This document shows, piece after piece, positions 1-8,870 of a stretch of DNA of 64,000 bases. Numbering within the stretch: the stretch's first letter is position 1; each line of letters starts with the position of its first letter. The notes beneath the pieces were generated by a model that was given only the letters and a program-made list of their open reading frames with translations, had not been told where the DNA came from and did not search any database. The DNA comes from Betaproteobacteria bacterium Ga0077523 (GTDB lineage: Bacteria; Pseudomonadota; Gammaproteobacteria; Burkholderiales; Ga0077523): contig LNDQ01000115.1 of NCBI GenBank assembly GCA_001464695.1, positions 1 through 64,000 of the forward strand, given 5' to 3'. The position numbers and the translations under genes are program-made.

Positions 1-65
1 GGCGTTTGATTGATGCACGCTTTGATGGCACGAAAGTCCGAGCGCAGTTTCAAGAAAGGATACGA

Positions 66-938
66 GTGAAGATCGTCGCGGCATCCTGCTGCAAATTGCA
101 ACAAACGAATCCCCAGCCGGTATGGAAGGAGATCCAGGACGAGAGTCCAGATGTACTTCTTCTGCTCGGTGACAACATCTATCTGGACCACGATCATCAT
201 TCGGATCCTGTTGCCTTGAGGAACGAACTGCGGCGGTCCTACGATGCACAGCTCGCGGAGCCCAGCTTTGCAGGCCTCCTGGCCAGCGTTCGGCAACGTG
301 ACGGGGCCATCCTGTCGATCTATGACGATCACGACTTTCTCGGTAACAACCGCCATGGTGGAGATCATCCTCCGGGATTGCGGGAAACGGCCCGAGCGGA
401 ACTGGTGCGTGCGTTCGCTCCGCCAAGAACGGGGGATGACGTCTATTCGGTGACGAGATCCGATCTCGTGGACATCGTTGTTCTCGACGAGCGGTTCTAT
501 CGTCGTGCGCCGTCATCGGCGAAGGCAGATCGCGATGCGATCCTCGGCGCTCAGCAGTGGCAGTGGTTCGAGAGTGTCGTGAGGCAGGCCGCCGAGAAGT
601 ATCTCGTCGTTGCTTCGAGCACGACATTCCACACATATGGAGACGAAAGCTGGGAGCAATACCCGAGCGCCTTCAATCGCATGCGGACGCTACTGGGGCA
701 CCGTCGAGGGGCAATGATCGTGTCAGGGGATGTTCATCGCAATGCCCTGTACGACGACAGTGGCGTCATGGAGATCGTCACTTCGGGCGTAGCTCGCAAC
801 GGCATCGTGTTCGGAGTGCCGAGAAGGAACTACGGGGTTCTGACGTTCGAGGGCGATTCCACCCGGGTTCAGCTCCGAAGCTCCAAGGCGAGCTGGCGCT
901 TCGATGTGACCATTCCACGCAGTCGTTGGAGTCTCTGA
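66..938 (+). CDS. PhoD-like metallophosphatase, apparently cytoplasmic
   Basis: Predicted metal-dependent phosphatase or phosphodiesterase of the PhoD/calcineurin-like fold, 290 aa. Visible motifs are an N-terminal strand ending in ASCCK (res 5-10), GDNIYLD (res 35-41), YDDHD (res 86-90) and SGDVHRN (res 220-226), the usual Asp/His metal ligands of the family. The frame stays open to the left edge, but I start it at the GTG at 66 because AAGAAAGGA lies five bases upstream and the fold begins right there. There is no Tat or Sec signal, whereas classical PhoD is exported, so the substrate is probably intracellular. It is followed on the same strand by an SGNH hydrolase (90 bp gap) and a membrane protein. 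Fold assignment is firm; substrate unknown. Confidence 0.75.
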   Translation: MKIVAASCCKLQQTNPQPVWKEIQDESPDVLLLLGDNIYLDHDHHSDPVALRNELRRSYDAQLAEPSFAGLLASVRQRDGAILSIYDDHDFLGNNRHGGDHPPGLRETARAELVRAFAPPRTGDDVYSVTRSDLVDIVVLDERFYRRAPSSAKADRDAILGAQQWQWFESVVRQAAEKYLVVASSTTFHTYGDESWEQYPSAFNRMRTLLGHRRGAMIVSGDVHRNALYDDSGVMEIVTSGVARNGIVFGVPRRNYGVLTFEGDSTRVQLRSSKASWRFDVTIPRSRWSL

Positions 939-1028
939 AGCGGGTTCGCAGCCAAGATAGTGGTGGCGCGACGCGCCGTCCCCAGATGGTCCTGTCCGTG
1001 GCAGTCACGGACCTAGTGGAGATACCAG

Positions 1029-1862
1029 ATGAAAGCTCATGTGCTTGCCCACGGTGCAGTAACCAAGGACCACCGGTTTCCGGGAAACGATCCGGACGAC
1101 AAGCGGTACAAGCAGCGCTATCTCGCGGAAGGTGATTCATGGTTCTCGCTCGGCGGGGTGCCGTATGAAAACCTGTTGTTGGAACTGGATCTGCCCGAGC
1201 GCGCGGTCATCGTCAACATCGCGGAGCCCGGCGACGAGATCGTGCGGATGGCAAGCCCGTCCCGTGTCAAGGTGTTCACGCGGCTGGTGGTGAAGAAGGC
1301 CACAGCGTACAAGTGGAACGCGATTCTGTTGTCGGGGGGAGGCAACGACCTGATCGATCGAGCCGATGCCATCCTCCGGCGTGGATCGACCGTCGAGGAA
1401 TGCATCAATCAGGCGGAGCTGGGGAGGTGCATGCGCGATATCGCTGGTGCCTATCGGACGCTCGCAGAGATTCGCGATGACCAGAGGAGCGAGAACGCGG
1501 GTGTCCCCATGATTGCTCACACCTACGACTATCCGACGCCACGCAATGCTCCGGCGTTGTTCTTCGGCAGCAAGGTACGTGGGCCCTGGCTGTTCACGGC
1601 ACTGTCGGACAGGCAGATCGAGGAGAGTCTCTGGGTTGCGGTGGCAGATCGACTGATGGATACGTTGGCGGAGACCATTCTCGGCCTCGCTGCTGGCCCG
1701 AAGAGGATCGCACAGTTCAAGGTGGTGGAGACACGAGCTACCTTGGACCGCGCCCAACCGGGGGCCACCAAGAAGAGCGGCGACTGGCGAAATGAGATTC
1801 ACCCCTGGAAGGGCGGATACACGAAGCTGGCAGCGAAGCTGGCAAGTGCGATCTCTGCCTGA
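1029..1862 (+). CDS. SGNH/GDSL-type hydrolase
   Basis: Predicted SGNH-superfamily esterase/lipase-like hydrolase, 277 aa. Block I is EGDSW with the presumed nucleophile Ser37, block II the Gly of AEPGDE, block III GGGND, and block V NEIHPWKGGY with His258. The residue where the catalytic Asp of DxxH normally sits is Asn255, so the triad is either Asn-containing or uses the neighbouring Glu256. No signal peptide is seen, so it is probably cytoplasmic. GGAG lies seven bases before the ATG. It sits between a PhoD-like phosphatase and a membrane protein on the same strand, suggesting a co-expressed set. The natural substrate (acyl, acetyl or phospho-ester) cannot be told from sequence. Confidence 0.7.
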   Translation: MKAHVLAHGAVTKDHRFPGNDPDDKRYKQRYLAEGDSWFSLGGVPYENLLLELDLPERAVIVNIAEPGDEIVRMASPSRVKVFTRLVVKKATAYKWNAILLSGGGNDLIDRADAILRRGSTVEECINQAELGRCMRDIAGAYRTLAEIRDDQRSENAGVPMIAHTYDYPTPRNAPALFFGSKVRGPWLFTALSDRQIEESLWVAVADRLMDTLAETILGLAAGPKRIAQFKVVETRATLDRAQPGATKKSGDWRNEIHPWKGGYTKLAAKLASAISA

Positions 1863-1973
1863 TGAGGAGAGTGCGTTCTTGTGTGGAGGGCGGACGGTTC
1901 AGCGCAGTGCGACTGTCGCCGCGACCGAACCCTCGTGTGAGGTTCCACGGGCTACCAATCGAGGAAAACATTC

Positions 1974-2918
1974 ATGAACCTGCCAATTGTCGTCGACGTT
2001 GCGATCGGATTGAGCTTCGTGTACCTGAGCGCGAGCTTGTTCGTCACGATCGTGAACGAGTACATCGCGCAGATCCTTACCTTGAGAGGTAAGCAGCTCG
2101 CGGCGAATCTGAGGAGGCTGATCGACGATCCTGCGATCGCCGAGACGCTCGGCAAGTTGCCCGCACTGGCACCGTTCTTCGGGAACGGTGTGGGCCTTAG
2201 GCCGAGTTCATATGTGGCACCGCAGGTTCTGGCGCAAGCCCTCGTCGGTTGCATCCGGGCAAGCGCCAATGAGCCTGCAACCATGAAACAGGTGGTCGCC
2301 TCCATTGACGGGCTGGTGCTCGACTCGACGCTGAAAGTGCAGCTTAAAGGCATCGCGCAGACCGTGCAGGACGACGTGAAATCGTTTACCGCGGCCGTGG
2401 AGGCCTGGGTGGATCAGTCCCTGACGATGTTGGGGGAGGCTTACAAGCAACGGCAGCAATGGATCAGTTTCGCGGTTGGGCTGGTGATCGCCGTTGTCTT
2501 TAATCTGGATACGATCGTCCTGGTCGATCGTCTGTACAAGGACGAGGGCGCGCGAGAGGCCGTGAGCGGTGCAGCAGCAGCATTGGTGGAAAAGACCGAC
2601 AAGGCGACCTTCGACAAGTGCGTGAAGGAGGCGTCGATTACGACAACCCCTACTACGGAATGCGCGACATTGGCGGGTCTTGTCGAGGGAATCAAGCATC
2701 AAGGCGATTCCTTCGCGAAGTTGCCGATCGGCCGGAAGTGCGACTCGATCGCTTCTTGCCTGCAGCCGCCGACGTCCGCCGTAACATATTTGGGCTGGGT
2801 ACTGACTGCGTTGGCGACGGCTCTGGGCGCATCGTTCTGGTTCGACCTGCTCGGCAAGCTGGTCAGCATCCGCCACGGCATGCGCAAACCGGAGGCGAAG
2901 CAGGACGCCGGGAAGTAA
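1974..2918 (+). CDS. Uncharacterised membrane protein
   Basis: I do not recognise a named family. The 314-aa product has a hydrophobic segment at about res 5-30 (with the motif FVYLSASLFVTIVNEYI), a second near res 160-185, and a third near res 270-292, just before a short basic tail. The middle part (res 35-155) is soluble and helical in character. The region between TM2 and TM3 holds Cys residues spaced like a small extracytoplasmic loop. GAGGA lies eight bases before the ATG. It is the third gene of a plus-strand trio with two predicted cytoplasmic hydrolases and could anchor or regulate them; that link is inference from gene order only. Confidence 0.6.
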   Translation: MNLPIVVDVAIGLSFVYLSASLFVTIVNEYIAQILTLRGKQLAANLRRLIDDPAIAETLGKLPALAPFFGNGVGLRPSSYVAPQVLAQALVGCIRASANEPATMKQVVASIDGLVLDSTLKVQLKGIAQTVQDDVKSFTAAVEAWVDQSLTMLGEAYKQRQQWISFAVGLVIAVVFNLDTIVLVDRLYKDEGAREAVSGAAAALVEKTDKATFDKCVKEASITTTPTTECATLAGLVEGIKHQGDSFAKLPIGRKCDSIASCLQPPTSAVTYLGWVLTALATALGASFWFDLLGKLVSIRHGMRKPEAKQDAGK

Positions 2919-3004
2919 CGAGCATTTTGGCCTCGGCGACCGATCATTGCGAGGGAGTCTAAGTCGAAGCAACCGGGGAGCGCTGTGGTGCCGCTGAACG
3001 GTAC

Positions 3005-4339
3005 CTACGCGGAGACGGTGGGATTCGCTTTCCGTATCGCCAGTTGCGCCCGCTGCCGCACCAGATCGATGTGCTGTCGAAAGCTGTAGAGATTCTCGGA
3101 GTAGGCGAGCGGCGTCTCGATCCGATGGACCGAGTCGTCGAGCTGCTCGAGGCGCGTGAGAATCTGCTCCAGCTGCTCGGCCGTGCGGCGCTCCTCCAGT
3201 TCCAGTTCGATCTCCTTGAGAGTCGCGTACCAGCGATAGATGCGCGAGCGCACGCGCCATCGGTAGAGTTGCGGCAGCAAGCGGCCCGCGGGAATCAGGA
3301 CGACCAGCGCAGGCACGACCAGGACGAGCAGGCGGTCGACGAGATTGGCGCCCCAATAGGGCAAATAGCGCTGCAACAACGGCGGCCCCGACTTGTAGAA
3401 CCGCGCGGCTTCCGGACTGAGCGGCAACTCGGTGTCGTTGGCGGCCGGGAAGGCCCTCAGGTCGGAGAAGAGAGTCGGTTCGCCATGCACTTCCGACGCG
3501 GCACGCAGCAGGAGATAGGCAAGTGCAGGATGCAGATCGTGTTTGACGACCAGGTTTGCCGTCGTGCCTAGCAGCGTGACGTCCTGCGCCGGGACGTTGT
3601 GGGTGAGATCGAACACGCCTTGCGGCAGGACGAACTTCCTCAGGTAGAAGTAGCGGCGCGTGTAGGCATCCGCCCGGCTGATGCCGAGCAGGTGAATTCC
3701 CTTCGTAGTCAACAGTTCGCGGACGATGGGCGAATGGGGGCCGGCAACGAAGAACGCCGCGTCGATGCCGCCCGACACCAGGAGATTCCGGGCGGTCTTG
3801 CCGCCGATCTTCATGATGGTGGTGGGCGGCTTGGCGATTCCCGTTGCTTCGAGCATGGTCATGGCGAGCGCTGCCGTCCCGCTGTTTTCTTCGCCGATCG
3901 CGATCATCTTGCCGTCCAGCGGCGGCAGCCGATCCAGCGGGCGATCGCCGCGGTGGAAAATCCAGAGAACCTCGTTGTAGACGCTCCCGAGCGACGCAAG
4001 ATCCTTCGTGGTTTCTGGTGCGGCGGCGCTCACGATGCCGCCCTGCACCAGCGCGACGTCCACCTCGGCCGACGGATCCGACAGCCGGCGCAGATTCTCG
4101 ACCGCGCCGCTGGAAGGCCATAGCCGCAAGGTCACGCCGTCGCGCGCCAGGATGTCGCGGTACTTCAGCGCGATGGCGTGGTAGGCCCCGTCGGCGACCC
4201 CGGTCGACATCACGATCTCGCTGGGCGGCGCTGGCCGCATCACGAACAGGGTGAGGCCGAATGCGACGATGACGACGAGCGTGGAGGGAACGGCGACCAG
4301 GAGCAGGTCCCGGTCGATGCGGCGCTTCCCGATTGCCAT
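3005..4339 (-). CDS. TAXI-family TRAP-type solute-binding protein with C-terminal membrane anchor
   Basis: Predicted TAXI (TRAP-associated extracytoplasmic immunogenic) binding protein, 444 aa. An N-terminal hydrophobic segment (res 11-34) acts as anchor or uncleaved signal. It is followed by the family's opening MSTGVADGAYHAIA and a ligand-binding core to about res 320. Unlike simple TAXI proteins it has a second membrane segment (about res 335-357) and a charged, probably coiled-coil cytoplasmic tail rich in Glu, Leu and Arg. No TRAP permease gene is nearby, so it may act as a sensor or work with a distant transporter. It is divergent from the kinase-HDOD gene across 160 bp. The family call is good; the function of the tail is unknown. 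Confidence 0.75.
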   Translation of the reverse strand: MAIGKRRIDRDLLLVAVPSTLVVIVAFGLTLFVMRPAPPSEIVMSTGVADGAYHAIALKYRDILARDGVTLRLWPSSGAVENLRRLSDPSAEVDVALVQGGIVSAAAPETTKDLASLGSVYNEVLWIFHRGDRPLDRLPPLDGKMIAIGEENSGTAALAMTMLEATGIAKPPTTIMKIGGKTARNLLVSGGIDAAFFVAGPHSPIVRELLTTKGIHLLGISRADAYTRRYFYLRKFVLPQGVFDLTHNVPAQDVTLLGTTANLVVKHDLHPALAYLLLRAASEVHGEPTLFSDLRAFPAANDTELPLSPEAARFYKSGPPLLQRYLPYWGANLVDRLLVLVVPALVVLIPAGRLLPQLYRWRVRSRIYRWYATLKEIELELEERRTAEQLEQILTRLEQLDDSVHRIETPLAYSENLYSFRQHIDLVRQRAQLAIRKANPTVSA

Positions 4340-4499
4340 GGGTCGTGTTCAGCCTGGGGCGGAGCGCCGGATTATAGAGGGCCGGTCCCAGCGTTCGTCG
4401 GCTTTGCCCGGCCCATCCATAAAGTCCTCGCCCGTGCTGCCGTTACCGGAGGGATCAGGCTGCGCCAACAATACGAACAAGGCATCGACAGCGACGACC

Positions 4500-6287
4500 A
4501 TGACTGCCGCCCCGGAACGGAAGATCGGGCGCTTTCCCATTCTCAAGGTGCTGGGGCGGGGTTCCCAGGGGGCGGTCTATCTGGCGCAGGACCCGGAACT
4601 CGACCGCCTGGTGGCCGTGAAGCTGGTGGCCGAGATCCACTACGGTAATCGCGAGGATCCCGGTCCGTCGCCGCAAGCCCGGAACCTGGCGCAACTGCGC
4701 CATCCCAACATCGTCGCACTGCACGAAGCGGGGCGGATCCACGGCTTCACCTACCTGGTCTTCGAGTACCTCGAAGGAACCGTGCTGCGGGAGGAGCTCG
4801 CGAAGTCGGGCCCGCTCGTGCTGCCGCACGCCTACAGCACGATGATCCAGATCGTCGATGCCATGGCCTATGCCCATGCCAAGGGCATCCTGCACCTCGA
4901 TCTGAACCCGAACAACATCATGCGCGACGAAGCAGGGCGACCGCGCATCGTGGACTTCGATCTGTCGCGCTCGGTCGATGGCGGGGCAGCGCATCCGGAG
5001 GTGATCGCCGGGACGGCGTCGTACATGGCACCGGAGTACCGATCCGGCGATTGCATCGATGCCCGGGCCGACGTGTACGCGCTGGGACGCATCTTTCAGG
5101 ATCTGCTCACCGGCGGGCGTCGCGGGGCGTCGGATGGGCCACCTCCCGATCCACAGATGCAACTTGAGTCGATGCGCCAGATCGACGGCTCGGGGCCCTT
5201 CATCGACGTGCTCCGATGTGCCATGGATCGAGATCCGGCACGGCGCTATCCCGATGCTCGCCGGATGCACGAGGCGATGCTCGCCGCGTGGAAGCGAGCC
5301 GAGGATCTGGTCGTGCCGCCAGCCGATTCCCTGCACGGCACCATCGCCTACGTGATGAAGCGCATCGAGCGCAAGGGCGACTTCCCAGCCGTCTCGCGTA
5401 CGCTTGCGGAGGTCAACCAGCTCACGAGCGGTGACCAGCCCGCGTCGATTTCGCGCCTGACGGACGTGGTGCTGCGCGACTACGCCCTCACCAACCGGCT
5501 GCTCAAGCTGGCCAATTCCGCCGGGTTCGCACCGGCGTCGGGATCCATCAGGACGGTGAGCGACGCGATCCGTGTGCTGGGGACCGAGCAGGTACGGCTG
5601 ACGTGCAACGGGCTTACCTGTTTCGGGCACTTCGCCGCGCGCAAGGCGGATCAGCGATTGCGTGAGGAGTCCGTCGCTGCGTTCATCACCGGACTGATCG
5701 CGCGCCACCTGGCGCAGCAGGTGCGATCGCGCGAAGTGGAACAGGCGTTCCTGGCGGGGATGCTGTACACCCTGGGGCGGATGCTGGCGCTGTACTACTT
5801 CACCGAGGACTTCGAGGAGATCGAGGCACTCGTTGCGCAAGGCGCGACGGAGGATCAGGCTGCACGATCGGTCCTGGGCATCACGCTACGCGAGTTGGGT
5901 GTGGCGGTCGGCCGAGTCTGGGGTTTGCCCGAGGCGAGTCTCGAGTGCATGGGAGCCGATAGGCAAGCGGGCGGCGCGATCGCCGAGTCACCTTTGGGAT
6001 CGACCGTGCGACTGGCCCATCGACTGGTCGAGGTCGACGGTGAGGCCGACCCGGACAACGCGAGCCTGCTCGTTGCTGCCGCGCAGTTTTCTCTGGCGGC
6101 GGGCCTCGACCTGCCGGCGCTGCACGCGCTGCTGAGTGCGGCGGTCGACAAGTTCAGAATGTTCGCCCAGGTGCTCGAGGTGGATGCCGCGCGCAGCGCG
6201 AGCGTGGGGAGGATCGAGCGCTGGCTCGAACGGACCCGCAAGGAAAGCTTGATGGAAGGACCTGTGACAGCCGCCGCTGCGACCTAG
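4500..6287 (+). CDS. Protein kinase-like domain fused to HDOD domain
   Basis: A 595-aa two-domain signalling protein. Res 12-280 form a Ser/Thr kinase-like domain: glycine loop GRGSQGAV, Lys41 in AVKL, catalytic loop HLDLNPNN (res 132-139), metal loop DFD (res 152-154) and GTASYMAPE. The loop lacks the usual Arg and Lys of HRDLKP, DFG is DFD, and the helix-C Glu appears to be Gln59, so activity may be weak or atypical. Res about 285-490 form an HDOD domain (with LLKLANSAGF and SDAIRVLG), a regulatory fold seen with c-di-GMP and chemotaxis pathways. I chose the ATG at 4500 because conserved sequence starts 12 residues later; the frame is open upstream to 4251. Confidence 0.8.
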   Translation: MTAAPERKIGRFPILKVLGRGSQGAVYLAQDPELDRLVAVKLVAEIHYGNREDPGPSPQARNLAQLRHPNIVALHEAGRIHGFTYLVFEYLEGTVLREELAKSGPLVLPHAYSTMIQIVDAMAYAHAKGILHLDLNPNNIMRDEAGRPRIVDFDLSRSVDGGAAHPEVIAGTASYMAPEYRSGDCIDARADVYALGRIFQDLLTGGRRGASDGPPPDPQMQLESMRQIDGSGPFIDVLRCAMDRDPARRYPDARRMHEAMLAAWKRAEDLVVPPADSLHGTIAYVMKRIERKGDFPAVSRTLAEVNQLTSGDQPASISRLTDVVLRDYALTNRLLKLANSAGFAPASGSIRTVSDAIRVLGTEQVRLTCNGLTCFGHFAARKADQRLREESVAAFITGLIARHLAQQVRSREVEQAFLAGMLYTLGRMLALYYFTEDFEEIEALVAQGATEDQAARSVLGITLRELGVAVGRVWGLPEASLECMGADRQAGGAIAESPLGSTVRLAHRLVEVDGEADPDNASLLVAAAQFSLAAGLDLPALHALLSAAVDKFRMFAQVLEVDAARSASVGRIERWLERTRKESLMEGPVTAAAAT

Positions 6288-6309
6288 CGTCCCACTCGTT
6301 GCGGCGGGA

Positions 6310-7431
6310 TCACGCCTGCAGCGCTGCCTGCTTCCTGTGCAGGAACCACTCGTCCAGCACGAAGCTCCTGGTGAACCATTCGCTGCCCATGAGCCGGGCC
6401 GCGGCGAGCTTCTTCAATCCTTCCGGTAGGCGCTCGGTCATCGACTTCGTCTGCCGCGCCCCGAAGCGCTCCAGCATCTTCGCCTCGTACGGGGCCAGCT
6501 TCGACGCGCTGTAGTCACCCCTGGCGGCGATGAGGATCTCCGCGGCGAACATGGCCGATTCCACCGCGGGACGAATGCCTTCCCCGCTCTGCGGATACGC
6601 GAGCCCCGCCGCATCGCCGATCAGCATGGCGCGATCGCCGAGGAATGGCCGGGGCGCGTGGTTGTAGAGCAGATACGCGTGGCCACCCAGCTTCTCTGGC
6701 GTGTCCTGCGGCACACGCCGTTCGGCCTTCAACCAGCGCACGAACTCGGCGACGTGCTCGGACAGCTTGTGATTGTCTTCGCGGCCGAGACCGACGTTGA
6801 GATAGTCGCCCTTGCGGAAGATCCAGCCGTAGCCCTTCAGGTCCGGACAGAAATACAGTTCGGGGGCTTCACCGAGTGCCGCGCAATCCTGCTTCTGCGC
6901 CTCGGTCATCGGGAACTCGATCTCTTGCGCGGCCACCACGCTCTCGCTCTGGCCGAGTTGCGCGCCGATGTGACGGGCGACAGGGCAGAAGTGCCCGCCG
7001 GCACCGACGACGAATTTCGCCTCGATGCTGCCGTTGGCGACCCAGCCGTTGGCTGAGCGTTCGAGCGATTTCAGTTGGGCGGGAGGGGCCAGGCGCGCGC
7101 CACAGCGTTCGAGCAGATAGGCATCGAATTCGAAGCGACGAATGCCGTAGCTCACGACTTCGGGATACTTCGTGTTGACGATGCGGCCTTCGATCATGCC
7201 GGTACGGAAGGCGGTGATCGGTTGAATGGTGCGGCCGGTGGCGCGATAGGCATCGACGTCCATTTCCAGCTCCTCCACGACCGCCGGCGTCACCCAGCCC
7301 GCACAGATCTTGTCGCGCGGGAACGCCTTCTTGTCGAGGATCATCACGTCGATGCCGGCGCGCTTCAGCAATCGCGCGCAAGTGGAGCCGGCTGGGCCGC
7401 CACCGACGATCAGGATTTCGCAGGTTTCCAT
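6310..7431 (-). CDS. FAD-dependent oxidoreductase, geranylgeranyl reductase family
   Basis: A 373-aa flavoprotein of the geranylgeranyl reductase/FixC-like group, which reduces isoprenoid or other lipid double bonds or hydroxylates aromatics using FAD. The N-terminal Rossmann motif GGGPAGS (res 9-15) and the C-terminal FAD motif GDAAGLAYPQSGEGI are clear, with the family's KICAGWV after the first helix. The ATG at 7431 is chosen because the Rossmann strand begins four residues later; the frame reads further upstream through the neighbour on the wrong frame. It lies 92 bp downstream of a cyclopropane synthase-like gene, so a joint role in membrane-lipid modification is plausible but unproven. 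Confidence 0.8.
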   Translation of the reverse strand: METCEILIVGGGPAGSTCARLLKRAGIDVMILDKKAFPRDKICAGWVTPAVVEELEMDVDAYRATGRTIQPITAFRTGMIEGRIVNTKYPEVVSYGIRRFEFDAYLLERCGARLAPPAQLKSLERSANGWVANGSIEAKFVVGAGGHFCPVARHIGAQLGQSESVVAAQEIEFPMTEAQKQDCAALGEAPELYFCPDLKGYGWIFRKGDYLNVGLGREDNHKLSEHVAEFVRWLKAERRVPQDTPEKLGGHAYLLYNHAPRPFLGDRAMLIGDAAGLAYPQSGEGIRPAVESAMFAAEILIAARGDYSASKLAPYEAKMLERFGARQTKSMTERLPEGLKKLAAARLMGSEWFTRSFVLDEWFLHRKQAALQA

Positions 7432-7466
7432 TCGGGGGAAGGAGTCGTCAAGTTGAGCACCGCTTG

Positions 7467-7523
7467 CCCCCACCCTGGCCCTCCCCCAGCGGAGCCGGGG
7501 GAGGGAATGGAGCGGGGAGGGGG
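7467..7523. repeat. GC-rich palindrome, family A copy 1
   Basis: Imperfect intergenic palindrome with inner arms CCCTCCCCC (7479-7487) and GGGGGAGGG (7497-7505), flanked by outer CCCCCACCCT and GGGGAGGGGG segments. It lies between the cyclopropane synthase-like and flavoprotein genes and abuts the stop of the former. Similar copies occur at 9978, 20150 and 52360. Confidence 0.75.
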
Positions 7524-8777
7524 TTAGCGCGGGTACAGGTGTTCGCGGTTCATCGGAATCGTGTTGTCCTGGGGCCGGGCGAACACGATCTGGAACAGCT
7601 GCAGCGCGCCGGTCAGGAACGATGCCTGCGATGCGGCCAGGTACATGCGCCACATGCGCACGAAGCGCTCGTCGTACATCTTGCGCACGTCGTCGACGTG
7701 AGCCTCGTAGCGGTTGAGCCACGCTTCCAGTGTGTGGGCGTAGTGCAGCCGGAGGTTTTCGACGTCGAGCACCGAGAACTGGTGACCTTCGAGGATCTGC
7801 ATCATTTCCGCCAGGGTCGCGGGATACGCACCGGGGAAGATGCGCTTCTCGGTCCAGGCGTTCATCGGTGCCGGCTTGTTGCGGCCGATGGAGTGGATGA
7901 GGGCCCGGCCGTGCGGTTTCAGCACGCGGTGGATCACATCGCCCAGGGTCGGATAGTTGTCCAGGCCCACGTGCTCCAGCATGCCCACCGAGACGAAGAC
8001 GTCGCATTCGCCCTGCATGGTGCGGTAATCGTCCAGCACGTACTCGATGCGGGTGTCGAGGCCCTCTTCCTTGGCCTTGGCCCGCGCGAACTTCACCTGC
8101 TCCTGGGAGATGTTGAATGCGCGTACGGTCACGCCGTAATGCTTCGCGAAATGGCGTGCGAGACCGCCCCAGCCGCACCCGGCTTCGAACACCACCTGAC
8201 CGGGCTTCAACTCCAGCTTGCGGGCGACGTGGTCGAGCTTGGCGATCTGCGCCTCTTCGATCGACATGCCGGGGCGCGGGTAGTACGCACACGTGTACTG
8301 CATGCGCGCGGTATCCAGCCACAGCTTGTAGAACTCGTTGCCGAGGTCGTAGTGGTGGTGGATGTTCTCCTTGGACCCCGACAGCGTATTGGCCCGCGGC
8401 TTGTTCATCCAGCGCAGGAAGCGCGCCTTGAGCGACTTGTCCGGCAGGTTGTCGAGGCCGAGAAACACGTGCTCGAGGAACGCCACGAGGTCGCCTTCGA
8501 TCTCGATGCGGCCGTTGCTGTAGTCGTCCGCCGGGTAGACCTCGGGGTTCACCAGCATGCGCATCAGGGCGCCGCGATCGCGGATGACCATGGTCGCCAC
8601 CGGTGCGGCCGACCCGCACACGATCTCCTCGCCGCCCCAGAGGCGGATGCGGATGGGCGGATTGCCGGCGGTCTCGAGCAGGCTTTCCAGCAGGCGGCGT
8701 TCCACGGCCGTTACGCCACTGCGTGCAGCAGCGGCTGACGTCTGTTCCAGCTGAAGGTGGCCTTCCCTTTGGTCCAT
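7524..8777 (-). CDS. Cyclopropane-fatty-acyl-phospholipid synthase family methyltransferase
   Basis: A 417-aa SAM-dependent enzyme of the CFA/mycolic acid synthase family, which methylenates unsaturated acyl chains of membrane phospholipids. It shows an N-terminal lipid-binding part, the family's HHYDLGNEFYKLWLD, the SAM-binding loop FEAGCGWGG, and SVGMLEHVG and IHSIGR further on. The ATG at 8777 is preceded by GGAGGA at five bases, deciding the start over an upstream in-frame Met. Length is slightly above E. coli Cfa (382 aa). It is transcribed in the same direction as the dehydrogenase upstream and the geranylgeranyl-reductase-like gene downstream. The exact modification (cyclopropanation versus methylation) is not certain. 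Confidence 0.85.
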   Translation of the reverse strand: MDQREGHLQLEQTSAAAARSGVTAVERRLLESLLETAGNPPIRIRLWGGEEIVCGSAAPVATMVIRDRGALMRMLVNPEVYPADDYSNGRIEIEGDLVAFLEHVFLGLDNLPDKSLKARFLRWMNKPRANTLSGSKENIHHHYDLGNEFYKLWLDTARMQYTCAYYPRPGMSIEEAQIAKLDHVARKLELKPGQVVFEAGCGWGGLARHFAKHYGVTVRAFNISQEQVKFARAKAKEEGLDTRIEYVLDDYRTMQGECDVFVSVGMLEHVGLDNYPTLGDVIHRVLKPHGRALIHSIGRNKPAPMNAWTEKRIFPGAYPATLAEMMQILEGHQFSVLDVENLRLHYAHTLEAWLNRYEAHVDDVRKMYDERFVRMWRMYLAASQASFLTGALQLFQIVFARPQDNTIPMNREHLYPR

Positions 8778-8870
8778 GGTCTTCCTCCGGGGGGAATAGC
8801 CGCCATTTTGGCGCAATGCCGCATGGACGCCAACCGTCCAGGGCGTCCGGGTATGACAAGTGGGCGGGCG

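Noticed and set aside
66-2918. A complete phage-defence system at the left edge
   Set aside because: No hallmark defence domain (nuclease, TIR, reverse transcriptase, cGAS-like) is present; only a hydrolase pair and a membrane protein are visible.
2208-4121. Long open frame opposite the TAXI binding protein and membrane protein genes
   Set aside because: Arg/Gly/Ala-rich translation with no domain character, as expected for antisense frames in high-GC DNA.
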